A stretch of 64,000 nucleotides of DNA from Corynespora cassiicola (Eukaryota; Ascomycota; Dothideomycetes; Pleosporales; Corynesporascaceae): NCBI GenBank assembly GCA_022059125.1, contig JAEUWY010000005.1, positions 4,402,001 through 4,466,000 on the forward strand, in the 5' to 3' direction. Positions 9,654-20,998 of the stretch are shown here, in pieces (positions within the stretch are counted from its first letter, which is position 1; the number at the start of each line of letters is the position of its first letter). Made by a program: the position numbers and the translations under genes. The notes below the pieces were generated by a model that worked only from the letters and a program-made list of their open reading frames with translations, did not search any database and was not told where the DNA came from.

Positions 9654-11151
9654 ATGTGGAAGGATCCGAGAGATCGGGACTCCACCACCAGTTATAATGG
9701 AGATGCTGACGAAGAATACGTCGGCGATGACGACGTTTTTCTTGGAACCACAGGCCTTTAGTGGTCTGAGGAAAAGAAGATCTGGGTGCCCAAGCCTTTG
9801 CCTTTCAAGACGAGTAAGCTCCCTACAATCCTTACCGGTAAGACAACTCCTAACGTATGGGTAGGATCTGTCTTACAAAAGGATTACATTGGTGAAATGA
9901 TTGCGTCCAAAGAGGACCGAACTCGTTTTGCCCGACATCCGTTCCAAGATTGCCCGCCTCCAGTGAAGCCGATCAAAGACGACCCAAGAAATTTGGACGT
10001 GGTTTGTGTTTCCAGGACTGATCTGGACAACTTTATGAGCTGGGCTGTCGGCAACATGCACGAAGTACACCAATTTGGTCGCAAAGCCTCGTATGCCAAC
10101 TACCGGTTAGAGCGGAAGAATTCCGCTCTGGTACAGGCAGTTAAGGCGTACCAGGCTAGTGATATGGAGCTTCAGAAGGCAGACTTGGACGATAGATCCA
10201 AGCTCCTGGATAAACAGGCTGCCGAAAATTACACTTACCGTAGGGATACCGTGAAGAAGATTCACGAAGTATGCCGGAATTCTGCAGAGAACCCTTCGGA
10301 GCTCATCAAAAACTTTGATGACCACTTCGATACCCACGCGCTATATGCACGCATGGCTTCGAACATTCACAACGAGTATGTCGTTTTTGAGAGGGGGTAC
10401 TCTCGGAAGAGAGAGGCTCTCCGAATGGAAAGGCCAGCCTTTGAGAAGGAAAAGGCCGACCTTCAGAGGGAAAACGCCGACCTTCGGAAGAAACTCGACG
10501 ATGCCCTCGCCGGGAATACCGCCAAGAACACTGGTGAGATTGAAAATGTCAAGAAGCTCGCCCAGGGCCTGGCAGATACTCAACGTGCGGATTGGCTCAA
10601 GGCACAATACAAGGTCTTGGGGGAGCGAATGTATCCGCTGTTGAAACAACGTGCCAATGAGGAGCTCGATAGCTTCTATAAAGGCAAGTTCGAGAGGAAC
10701 ATGGAGAAGCTCCAGGCCCTCAAGAACGATTTAGCAAAGGAGCATGAGTTTGTCTTGTGCTACCTTCGTGCTAAGGACGATCCAGATTTTGACTTTGATG
10801 AAGAGTTATGGATTTTCTACGAGAGTCGAGAGGTGAATCCTAAGCATCCATACTGGCGAGGCTATGCCTTCTGCCGTTGGCTTGCTGAGAGGAAACCGTA
10901 AGTGATCCACTCTATATTCAACCGACCACATTGCTGACTGTCTTTCTAGTTATCTCGATCCAAAGACATTTTGGTATCGACTCGGCCCGGATCATCCTTT
11001 GGGACTCCCGGGAACGAATGGTTCCTACTTTATGGGCCTTAACAAGGCGATTAGGGAGGTCCTAAAGGGAAACCCCAGTGGGGTTCATTTTCCTCCTGGG
11101 TACCTCATTATGCCTTCCGGCGATTTTGAAATTGCGTGGCGGTGTGTCTAG
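9654..11151 (+). CDS. uncharacterised coiled-coil protein; 5' end unresolved
   Basis: The frame is open from 9762 to 10897, then an intron (10898-10949, GTAAGT..TTCTAG, 52 bp) leads to a last exon 10950-11151. The same frame also runs from an ATG at 9654 (MWKDPRDRDS) to a TAG at 9759-9761. That TAG could be removed by a 42 bp micro-intron (9720-9761), which would give about 467 residues. A second in-frame candidate intron (9811-9861, 51 bp, good CTAAC branch point) may be optional. The middle of the protein is a charged coiled coil (FEKEKADLQRENADLRKKL). The C-terminus is aromatic and Pro-rich (HPYWRGYAFCRWLAE, FWYRLGPDHP). No family recognised. Either an orphan gene or one carrying a nonsense mutation. 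Confidence 0.55.
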
Positions 11152-13012
11152 GATCTCTCGGCACACATTTTGTAATTATAAATAAATAAGATTCATCATT
11201 GACAATATGCGAATCAAGAATGATCCCGTGGTGTGGGCGGTTATGGCGGTTATGGCGGTGCACGGGGCATCTGGAAAGAAGGCAAATCATACAATAAACC
11301 CAGCCGTGCCCATCGACTTCGATTCTCTCATCCACCCTTTGGCGAATTGTTGTCGGGGCTTGTTGACCGCGCCTTCATCTAAATGGCATTTATTTGATGG
11401 GTATATATGCACGAGGAGACTTTCGCGACGGCAACGATTCAGAAATTTATCCTTCGACTGGTGGTATGTGCTGCAATCGGCTAGTGGGAGGCTATTTAGA
11501 GCGCCCACCCCAGCCTACCGTCCCCTCTAGTGAATAAAGCTATAACAGACCGCATCGTGTTGATCCACTCAGAACTAGATTCGTTCCCTGTATTCTGGCC
11601 GCGCCTAAAAAAAGTGTTCGAACGACAGGGGTGCCACGTGCTACATGGCCCCGGTTAGAGCAACCTCCCCCCCCCCTCCCCCCCGGTTCTGCAGCCACCC
11701 AATAGTCGACAATGCAGAGACTCGGTCGATTTGATCGAGGCATTGATAAAAATCATTGTTCATTTTTTAGCATGTACATATTATACGTTGCGGTGGCGAC
11801 TGGGCAAAATGGCTGTGTGTTCCACTAACCATAGTCGACCCTGCAGCTATCGTCGCCGCAGTACACGGTCGACAGTCTAAAAACTTTGTCGATTTCATCT
11901 GGATTCGTAATATATCTCGTCTCACTCAGTTTTTTACATCAAGTGCCAACGATTCAGTCATATATTCTCGAAAGTCCCGCCCTCATAGTGGGTGATCCAC
12001 ACTCGACCATCACTGAGCGTCGTCCATGTAACATTTAATCTTCGGATATGAAACCATAAAAATTAAACCTTGAGATATCTATCCAGATCTCGACGCCCAA
12101 CAATGGCCAGTCGACCTCATGATTGTCGTGCCGACGGGGCCCGTAGTGCCTAGCGCCTTTTCCGGCCCCTTTCCGGCCCCATGGGCTCTGCACACTAACC
12201 TAGGAACTCATAAGCTTAGACAGTGGGCGGGTATCAGAGTCACTGAGCAAATGAACCCCCCATAATCCATCTAATGCTTACCCAGGTATCGATCTGCTGC
12301 CCACCTGCTTGGTTGTTTCCCGAGGTCCACGCGACGAGCCTCTCCAGCCTGGCGGGGCAGTCGTTAGGCCAATCCTCGTTGGAATTGCTTCAGGAATTGT
12401 CGAGTTCTCATATCCAGAATCTTGATCATGGACGATCAATTTCTATAACCACGACTTCATACAGCCTTGACGACTGTTGGTCCCTGGCAGAGGCCGAACG
12501 TGCTCATACCCCTGCGTACTCATCCTAGCATTCTGCACATTCTGAATTTGCAGACGCTGTCGACGTGTTTTCGAGCCACGCTTTAAGACCAGTAAACAAT
12601 AGAAAAATCAAAACCAAGCACGACGATTGTCGATGGAGGCAGTTCTCCTAGCCATTCACACTGCTTGTATAACCCCCCTCCCCAGTTTCCCAGGCCTATC
12701 AGTAATCGAGGAAGCCAAGAACGAGTAGAAACAATCTAGTTTACTTATTAGAGAACATTCCTGTTGTATATCCGAGCTTTGGGCATGCTTATAATAGCGT
12801 GACTAGTCTTTGAATCGTACCGGATACGATGGAGTCGGGACAATATGATGAGTTCGACAGAAAACATCGGCCGCTCGCCCCGCCGGCCCTCACTCAATTG
12901 GCTAATAATGAAAATATCTGAAAGCAGGTGCGAACATATGGTAAGGGTCTACTCTTGACTTTTGGACGCCATCTATCTGGATCACGTGGTGCAAGAATTC
13001 AGCTCCTTCACT
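11152..13012. other. gene-poor region with a long C run
   Basis: I see no supported gene. At about 11666-11684 lies C10-T-C7, so the minus strand has G runs able to form a quadruplex. The hexamer GTCGAC occurs repeatedly between 11.7 and 12.6 kb without a clear repeat unit. Open frames at 11207-11530 and 12274-12528 have no domain support. Confidence 0.4.
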
Positions 13013-13967
13013 TCAATATGCTAGGATCTGGTTAGCAACCAAGGTCATTTCACAGCTTATACACGTCTCGGAGAACAGCCCGGAGATCATGACTCGATAG
13101 CTGAACGTCCTCATGCGTCCAGGTGGATACCACCCAGCTCCTTCACAACTAAGGCCACGCGAACAACCGAGTTCATTTTTAAGTGTCCACAACATATTCT
13201 TCGGTATGCCTATATGGCTTTCATTTAAGAAAAGTGATACACAGTTGTGCCTAGAGATGGCGTTAACATTTTTCTCATCTTTTTGTTCGTACCAAGTCAC
13301 GAGGGGATCACTAGTGCGTATTTGATCCATACTATTCTCCCATCTTTCAGAATGAATTCGACAGTCGGAGATTAGCTCTTTGCGCACATGACTCAATTGG
13401 GAGCTAGTCGTGTCATGGGCCATGAGAGAAGTACTTTAGAGGCATTGGCAACATCTGCATCAATAAACTGACAAATTACCAGGTTCCATTTTCATTGGAT
13501 CTATTCAAAGGGAAGGAATCGAGTATTTGGATCCAAATGTAACTAGAATCATCTTGGCTGCTGAGATTGGGGCATTTGTGGTCTCCTCCAATGTCAACAA
13601 CTTGGACCGTTGCTATGAAGGTCGCATATGTTTTCGGAACAAGCCTATTGGCTTTGTCGTTGAGCACAGATCTTCTCAACTCTCTAAGTATCTCTTGTGT
13701 GTCCACCTTCGTGTCGTATAGCTGATTAAAGTATCAGCATTACATTACATCACTCATTTGCTGCCGCGACATTCATTTTCAGTCCTACCACTGCAGCAGA
13801 TCAATCCTGAATACAATGTGGTACGAAAGCAAATCTGTCTTTCTGGGAATTTCTCTTGCTAGACAAGCAACTTCGCCTATGTCGTCTGTCTTTCCATCTC
13901 CAGATGCTTCTTGCAGCGGCTCCAGCTCGGGAAATAGCGAAGATGCGGCAAAAGCAGGTAACTCCAT
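13013..13967 (-). CDS. possible three-exon orphan protein
   Basis: Three minus-strand frames join with consistent phases: 13967-13815, 13721-13480 and 13433-13013, through introns of 93 bp (GTATTC..ATCAG) and 46 bp (GTAATT..TAAAG). The predicted product has 271 residues and begins MELPAFAASSLFPELEPL. Residues 50-85 are a charged helix (VDTQEILRELRRSVLNDKANR). The third exon is Cys- and Ser-rich with no recognised domain. Donor sites are weak and the start is uncertain, since an upstream ATG at 14025 might be joined by another splice. I do not recognise the protein. It may be a species-specific gene or an accidental set of frames. Confidence 0.35.
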
Positions 13968-14932
13968 ACCAATGAATCCATGTAGACTTTTGAATACAGC
14001 CAAACAATATCGCAGCTATCGCCATGTCATTTGTATAGAAAAGCTCCTGCCTGGCAGATTATCCTTCTGGCCGGGCTCTTCTTCAAATGAGCAACATAGT
14101 TTGGTAGATCTGTCGTATTTTGTTACACACGTGGTATAGTCTCTTCAGTTTCCTATAACTCGGCTCTGAATCATCTCGCATGCATTTTTGCGATAACAAG
14201 CTGACTATTTCCTTGATCGTATGATCGCTTAATTTTTGAGGTGACATGCCCTTATTCCCGAGTCATTTCATGTCACTAATGCAGCTAATGGATCTTCTCC
14301 ACACACCTGCTCTTTCGGGTCATAGCTTCGCGGCTCACCATGGTCTGATGGCGGGCAACGAGGCCACCCGCAGTCTTTATCCAGTATATCCAATCAGCAT
14401 GACGCGGTTTAATCCACACCTTACGTGATATTCAACTCGACAATGGTCCCCTTCCCTGTCGACGACTTTGCTTCTTTCCATGCCGCATCCAACACCGTCC
14501 CCGCGTGCATACGCCTCCATACCCCTCAACAGCACTCTGTCTCACCGTCAGACTCGTGGCACAGCAATACTAAGAAAAGGGCAATAAGGGAGCGGCACGG
14601 CCCTATTAATGGCGTGGGTTCGCGCCGGATAAATTGGCTTTCGGCTGATCCCGCTCTCCGATTCGCGTGATAGGTCACACCGTTTAGAGTTGCATATGAA
14701 TGAAATGCCCTAGCGACAATCAGATGGTCTTGGCTAACAGAAAGCATTACTTTATCTCGACTGTCGCAGTCGTCTTACTTTTTCTCTTTTTCTATCTGTT
14801 CGCTACCATTTTTCGAAGCCACGACCCCAGTAGAATCAGCGCGATTTGCGACTGCCCGCATAGTCGAAGGCCCACTAGATCCTGCTCCACCTTTTATCGT
14901 GGCGTCCACAACTATATCGTTAGAGCGAAAAC
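13968..14932. other. intergenic, no supported gene
   Basis: 5' flank of the permease gene. Several short open frames on both strands have no recognised domain. Confidence 0.45.
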
Positions 14933-16821
14933 ATGGAAGAAAACAAAGTGCCGTACTACGAGGGTGCAGGAGATGGTGGGCTTGATACAATATCAGATTC
15001 CGATGAAAGAGACTTGGCCAAGGTTGGCAAGAAGAGCGTACTCAGGGTAAGTAAACATAATAGTTGCGGGACTATCATCAGTCTGTTTTGACATTCGGCA
15101 ACGCATATTTCCTGACACATCTGATGGAACACCGTGTGAGGATGTCCCGAAATGAGATGAGAACGATGTGCTTCGGTCACTAATGCGCTTCTCAGAGAAA
15201 TTTTGCTTTTCTCAGTATCCTCGCATTCTCTTGTTCATTGATGATTACCTGGGAGGGCTTGTTCAGGTACGTGAGGAACAAATGTTTTTGTTTCTTTCAA
15301 AGCTAATGCTCTCGATAGTGTCTTTATATTCGGGCTCATGAATGGCGGACCCGCCGGCTTGTTATATGGATTTTTATTTTGCTGGTTGGGTTATGCAGCT
15401 GTAGTTGCGACAATGGGAGAACTTGTCAGTATGTGGCCGACAGCTGGCGGGCAATACCATTGGACCCATCGGCTCGCGCCTGAAGGTTACAAAGATATGT
15501 TGAGCTATATCACGGGATGGTAAGTATCGGCATTTTTTTAATTTTCAATCATCAAGGAGAGTTTGTTGGAGATAATAATCTGTTTGTAGGCAATCAGTCA
15601 TTGCATGGCAGGCAATATGTGCTTCAGCTGGCTTTTTGACTGCGACATCTCTACAGGGCCTGGTCATTAATTCTCAACCTACCTATTTACCGGAGAGGTG
15701 GCACGGAACTCTCCTGGTCTTTGCCATTATCATCATTTGCGTCCTCATCAACACTTTCCTGTCCAAGGTTCTTCCCCATATCGAAAATGTGGTACTTGGT
15801 ATGCACATTGTTCTCTTCTTTGTTGTTTTGATTACGCTTGTTGTCTTAGCCCCAGTCAAAAGCACCAGCACTCAGGTTTGGGCTCAATTTTTGAACCAGG
15901 GAGGCTATGAGAGCAAAGGAGTAAGCTTTTTCGTTGGATTGATCACACCTGTATTTGCCTTTGCAGGCGCCGACGGTGCAATTCACATGTGTGAAGAGAT
16001 CAAACACGCCACCCGTGTGCTTCCATGGGCTTTGATTGGTATGTATAAGATTGTTACCGAATCTCTTCTGCACTGATAGCTGACCCGATCCAGGTTCTGT
16101 CGCTATTAATGGCCTCACCGGCTTCGCCATGCTCATCGGTATTCTCTACTGCATAGGCGATATCGACAAGGCACTCGAAACGCCTACTGGCTATCCTTTT
16201 ATCGAGATTCTCACCCAAGGCACTTCTTCTATTGCAGGCGGTACCACTCTTTCCGCCCTGCTGGTTACCATGTTTGCGTGCGCATCTATCAATGTGGTTG
16301 CCTCCACATCACGCCAGCTCTGGGCTTTTGCGCGTGACAACGGTGTTCCCAACGCCCGGGCTATTAGCTACGTACACCCTAAGATGAAGATTCCGCTTGT
16401 TGCAATCCTCATCACCATGGCAATTTCCTGTCTGCTCAGCTTGATTAATATTGGCTCCGCTACGGTTTTCAATGCCATCGTGTCATTGACAATCGCTGGA
16501 TTCTTTGGCTCTTATCTGATTCCATTCACATTGTTGTTCTGGAAGCGCATCAAACACCCTGAATCTATGGAATTCGGCCCATGGACATTGGGCAGATGGG
16601 GACCTTTGATCAATGGCTTTGCCATTTTGTGGAGTGTCTTGGTAATGTTCTTTAGCTTTTGGCCTACAATGGTTCCGGTCACGCGGGAAAACATGAATTG
16701 GAGCTGTGTTCTCTGGGGATCAGTTTTTATCTTTGCAGGAGTATTCTGGCTGTTGCATGGCAGGAGGGTCTATAAGGGGCCCATCATAGAGACTGTTTCA
16801 GCTGTTGGCGCGGTGGTGTAA
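14933..16821 (+). CDS. APC-superfamily amino acid / GABA / choline permease
   Basis: Five exons: 14933-15046, 15196-15266, 15319-15519, 15590-16038 and 16094-16821. All junctions keep phase, and the four introns are 149, 52, 70 and 55 bp. The product has 520 residues. A hydrophilic N-terminus of about 38 residues is followed by roughly twelve membrane segments. Family landmarks include NGGPAGLLYG and GELVSMWPTAGGQYHW in the first helices, FAGADGAIHMCEEI in the middle, and STSRQLWAFARDNGVP after the eighth segment. These mark the fungal amino acid/choline (UGA4/HNM1-like) branch of the APC superfamily, proton-coupled uptake at the plasma membrane. The substrate (GABA, choline or another amine) is not decided by sequence alone. 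No clustered partner gene. Confidence 0.92.
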
Positions 16822-17895
16822 AGGTTGCCAGATGTGTATGATGCGCGTAGAGTTGAAGCAAAGGAATGATGGCTAGAAGAAATAATACAAGATGGTCTTG
16901 AAATGTGGAGATCAACATGACACAGTAGTCAACGCAGTGTCTAGGACCAACGGAGGGGAGTGATGGTTGTTCCATTGAAGCCATGTTCTAAATTTAAAAG
17001 TTGGGGGATAGAGTCTTTTCTAGTATGAATGATGCAAGATGAGATTGACTCTGTTATCTGCTCTGCATTAAGCTGCATTAGGCTGCATAACTTGGATCAA
17101 TCTTCAAAGTGCCTAATGAATGCCTAGTGGATATTTGGATAAGTCAGGCCTAGCGTAAACTGGATTGGGTATCAACAACGCCGATGGCCTGACCTCGCGG
17201 CATCAGTACACATTTGGTAGTTTCCTAGCATTCAATGTCAATAAAGATGTAATTTATCAATCGCTCGCTAGGCAAGAATGAAAGAACGTTTCATGCTCAG
17301 GACTTTTGAATTTGGGTTGCTAACGACTCTTGTGATATTATCAGCTTGTGCGAGCAGTCGACTATTGCTTTGAACCCCCCTCCAAGGAAATTTAGATTTG
17401 CTAGCTTTTGTGGTACTTGATAACAAGAGGGGCTTGAAGAACGAACCTGCGTCTAAATACAACAGAGGTTGTCGTTCCCAAGAGCTGACCATTTGGGCAG
17501 ACATGATGCGAATGCCCTTCAAGATCTCTCCTAACCACCACCCATCTCTGCAGTTCCAAAGAAAAGTTTAAACCGTAAGCATTCGGGTCTATAGCTTCAA
17601 AAAAGGCATTCTTCCCTTTAGAGTGCTCTTAACACCTGTCACAGAACGCCAGAAGTCTAAATCTCTAGCCCATAGTATTCTGTGTTAAAGGTTGTCCAAT
17701 TGCCAACTATATTGGGGTATCATGGTAATTATGCTTGTAGAAATGTTGCACCAGCCAGATGATGTAGCTAGTAGCTAGTGTGTCAGATAGAAGAGGAGCA
17801 CATCTCACAGTCCAACGTTGGGCCAACCCAGATCCCGATTCTCGAGACACGATTTGTCGGCGATGAAGATAACCCGCCAAGTCCCTCAACGGTTA
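16822..17895. other. intergenic between convergent genes
   Basis: 3' flanks of the permease and TEN1. An 84-codon frame at 17268-17522 (minus) lacks support. No repeat recognised. Confidence 0.5.
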
Positions 17896-18302
17896 TCATC
17901 CAGCCTCTTTACGTGCTTCCACTGCTTTTTGGTACGCTTCGAGGTCTACAATACCCGCGCTCCAAACTGCGGTAGCCTGGACAAAGATGCCTGTTTCCTT
18001 TCGATGTTCAACCTCGCCGAGAACATTGACCCAAGCGCCCACGTCCATGTCATCCCTCTTTATTCGCTCGAGCACGTTTGTAATGCCCACATTCACGACT
18101 GCGTGGGGATTCGAGTGTGGGTACTCATGACGAAGGCGGAGGGTGGCAGTATGTACGACGTAGCCGTCAACACTAGTCTGGTGAGCCTGGTTTCCTTTGC
18201 AGCGGATTCAACATACCACCCTAAAAATCGCACCTTTGTTCCAGCTTTGCACCCAGCGAGATCGCCAAGGAACACCAGATTAGAGGCGACAGGACCCGAC
18301 AT
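17896..18302 (-). CDS. TEN1: CST complex subunit TEN1 (telomere capping)
   Basis: Two exons, 18302-18217 and 18172-17896, joined over a 44 bp intron (GTATGT..ACTAG), give 120 residues. The start reads MSGPVASNLVFLGDLAGCK.., then TKVRFLGC, VDGYVVHTATLRLRHEYP, a VVNVGITNVLERI block and MDVGAWVNVLGEVE. This order is the small OB-fold of fungal Ten1. Family knowledge: Ten1 joins Stn1 (and Cdc13 or CTC1) in the CST complex that caps telomeres and recruits DNA polymerase alpha. Length equals the family norm. The gene is easily missed: neither exon alone looks convincing and a longer antisense frame (17818-18492) covers it. It lies head-to-head with SNF7, 408 bp apart. Confidence 0.85.
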
Positions 18303-18710
18303 TGTGTTGCTGCGTTCCGTTCAGTCTCTCGGGTCGGTGAATTGTTCTTCCTGCCCCTCCATGTGCCAAGCTACGCACGTGCCATGCGGCCGAGACCTGT
18401 GCCGGGCCCTTCGACATCATACCTATCCGTGCATACTTACCAACATCCAGGCAGCCTCCCGAGTGAAGTACAGCATTCACCCGCATTTCTGAATCGCCTT
18501 TTGTCCCACTCAAAGCCCTGCTACTTGCCCTCGCCTCCTTCTAACAGTCACCTGTACCAGTGCTCCACCTTGCGACCTTCTGTTATACCCCGCTAGATCA
18601 CCGCACCCCGCGACCACCTTGCTCACTGCCACCAACGCCGGCGCTGCAATCCGTGCTTCCTCCTTCTTGCGACCTATATCTAGGTACACAGACATACACA
18701 AGTGGCCGTC
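18303..18710. promoter_or_regulatory. divergent promoter region of TEN1 and SNF7
   Basis: 408 bp separate the two start codons. The part just before SNF7 is CT-rich (stretches of CCACC, TCCTTCTTGCGACC), typical of housekeeping fungal promoters without a clear TATA box. No specific factor site is claimed. Confidence 0.4.
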
Positions 18711-19539
18711 ATGTCGGGCTGGGGTCTTGGCTGGTTTGGTGGCGGCGCTCAGAAGCAGAAAGATGCGCCCAAAAAGGCCATCCTCCAGTTGCGCGGGCAG
18801 TTGGAAATGCTCAACAAGCGCGAGAAGCACCTTCAAAACCAAATGGACGAACAGGACGCTCTGGCACGTAAATACGTAAACTCGAATAAGAACGGTATGA
18901 ATCCCTATCTCCCAGTGTTCGGCCGCGAGTACGGCCGGGTTAAGAGAGGCAAGATGTGCTGATACAGAACGCAGCTGCAAAGGCTGCGCTGCGAAGGAAG
19001 AAGCAGTTCGAACACTCCCTCGAGCAGACTAGTTCACAGATTATGACCCTCGAACGCGAAATCTACTCCATCGAGACGGCGAACATCAACAAGGAGACTC
19101 TGGACGCCATGAAGAATGCAGGCACCGCTATGAAGCAAATACATGCTGGTCTTACAATCGACAAGGTGGACAATGTGATGTATGGGCACCTCTTTTCTCT
19201 TATCTCAACAAGGTTTCCTCTGCGGAGTCATGGGTTGCTAATTACCACGATAGGGAGGACCTGCGTGAACAGCATGCCATCGGCGAGGAAATCAGCGAAG
19301 CGATTACTTCGGGTGTCACAAACACCGGGATTGACGAGGACGAACTCGACGACGAACTCGCAGAGCTCCAGCAGGAACAGCTCGATGAACAAATGCTCAA
19401 CACGGGCAACGTTCCCGTCGGCGACAAGGTCGGCCGCCTGCCACAGGCACCACAGGCCGAAGTCAAGGGCAAGGCACGCGTCGAGGAAGAAGACGAGGAG
19501 GAGGAACTCAGGAAACTTCAGGCCGAGATGGCAATGTAA
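18711..19539 (+). CDS. SNF7: ESCRT-III subunit Snf7 (CHMP4)
   Basis: Three exons, 18711-18894, 18975-19179 and 19254-19539, with introns of 80 and 74 bp. Phases agree and the product has 224 residues, the usual Snf7 size. It begins MSGWGLGWFGGG, the conserved membrane-inserting N-terminus. A basic helix follows (AALRRKKQFE), then LEQTSSQIMTLEREIYSIETAN and NINKETLDAMKNAG. The acidic autoinhibitory half starts EDLREQHAIGEEISEAI and ends in an acidic helix (ELRKLQAEMAM) that would bind Vps4 or Bro1-type partners. Role by family: polymerises on endosomal membranes in multivesicular-body sorting and, in filamentous fungi, in the PacC/Rim pH pathway. The second exon start at 18975 was chosen over a nearer AG because only it keeps frame. 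Confidence 0.95.
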
Positions 19540-20998
19540 TCTTGACCCTGAATTCCCGACTTTTTTCTACCCGGTATAGGAAAGTTGCCCCCGCAACGTT
19601 TGCTTCAGCGCATATTGTCCCTGCCCCGCTGCCGAACTCATGCATCCATAATCATGCGCGGCATGGGCCCTGCAGATACCGTTTACCTTGACGCGTTACC
19701 ATATCACTTTCTTGCATCTCTGGAGGGACCGGCAGAAGAGGAACGAATGGTGGGAAGTAGTCTGCATACAGCAGAGCAGGAACAGTAGCAGAGCACAGGC
19801 GCCTTCTGGCAACCCAAACCCCGGCGTACGGCGATTGATGACATGGCGGTCCTTGTTCCCCCTTTTTTTCATTTTCCCTACCATCCCCCAATCATCCGTT
19901 CATCCTTATTCTGGTCCGCCTCCCCGCCTCGCGTTTCTGCCACCTTGCGTCCTCGGCACGTATTCAACCCCATGATTTTCTTATTGGGAACGAGGACCCG
20001 GGACGCGAGATGCGCGGCGTGCAGGCCGAACCAGAATACTGTAGATTTCCTTGTCTATGCTATGCCATGCTATGGGAAGAATGGCGGGATAAGCTCCCCT
20101 GGCCGGAGCCTTGGCGCTTGATATACCGAATCTTAGTGAACCCTTTTTCCATGAGTTACCGCGCTGTGCATGTGCCTGGATTCTTGCGTCTTTTTCGGTG
20201 AGCAACGTGCTGTGGTGAGGGCGTGATGGTGGCGTGGACGCGTGGGCAGCGAGCGCGGCACGTGCGTATTCATGGATGCCTGCCCGGCGGACATGTGCGC
20301 ACGCGGGCGCCCAACGAGACGCACGCCCATGGGTCACGACGGTCGTTGGGAGTCAGCGGCGCCAGAACCAATAAGGTATCGCTCGGGCGGACGGATGAGT
20401 GAGCAGTACTGGAAACAATGTATGTATGTGGATTGGATGCATTCAATGTAGCCCAGCGACTGTGCCGCCCCTCTCCCAACTATATGAGTACCTAGGTATG
20501 TATGTATGCTAACTAGCTAAGCTACCACCTGCCCTGAAATGACAATGCCTTCCACCAAGCCAACCCAAGCCAAACTTTTTGATGCCCTCCCGCCCAACCC
20601 CGGAAGTAACAAGAGATGAGATGGGAGAAAAAGGACAGGACCAAAGAACCAAGCAAGAAAGAGGCTAGCTATCCTTCGCTGGGTATCAAATGACAGGCAA
20701 GCAGGCCACCATGAGGGTGGAAGGGATGTGAAAGGGGGCCTACATTGCCATTGCTATTTTGACGCCAAACACCGGTGTATGATATGATGGAATTTTGGTT
20801 GCAGGTTTCGTCACGACGTTATGACGTTACGACGTTAGTGGCGATCGCTGCGGGTGGGATGTGTAATGTGTATTGATCAATGTAGAGGTAGGCCAACAGA
20901 GACGAAATGCCAAGGTGATTGCTCCCAAGTTGCATTCAGATATTGATGTTGCCCATGGAATTTGGTGAAGTGATTGGCGAGGTCCTATACTTGAAAGC
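19540..20998. other. intergenic between convergent genes
   Basis: 3' flanks of SNF7 and the fork-head gene, which may carry long untranslated regions. GTATGTATGT-type short repeats occur near 20420 and 20495. No supported gene. Confidence 0.5.

Noticed and set aside
17818..18492. 224-codon plus-strand frame opposite TEN1
   Set aside because: Longer than either TEN1 exon, but its product is Cys/His-rich noise, while the spliced minus strand gives a conserved OB-fold.
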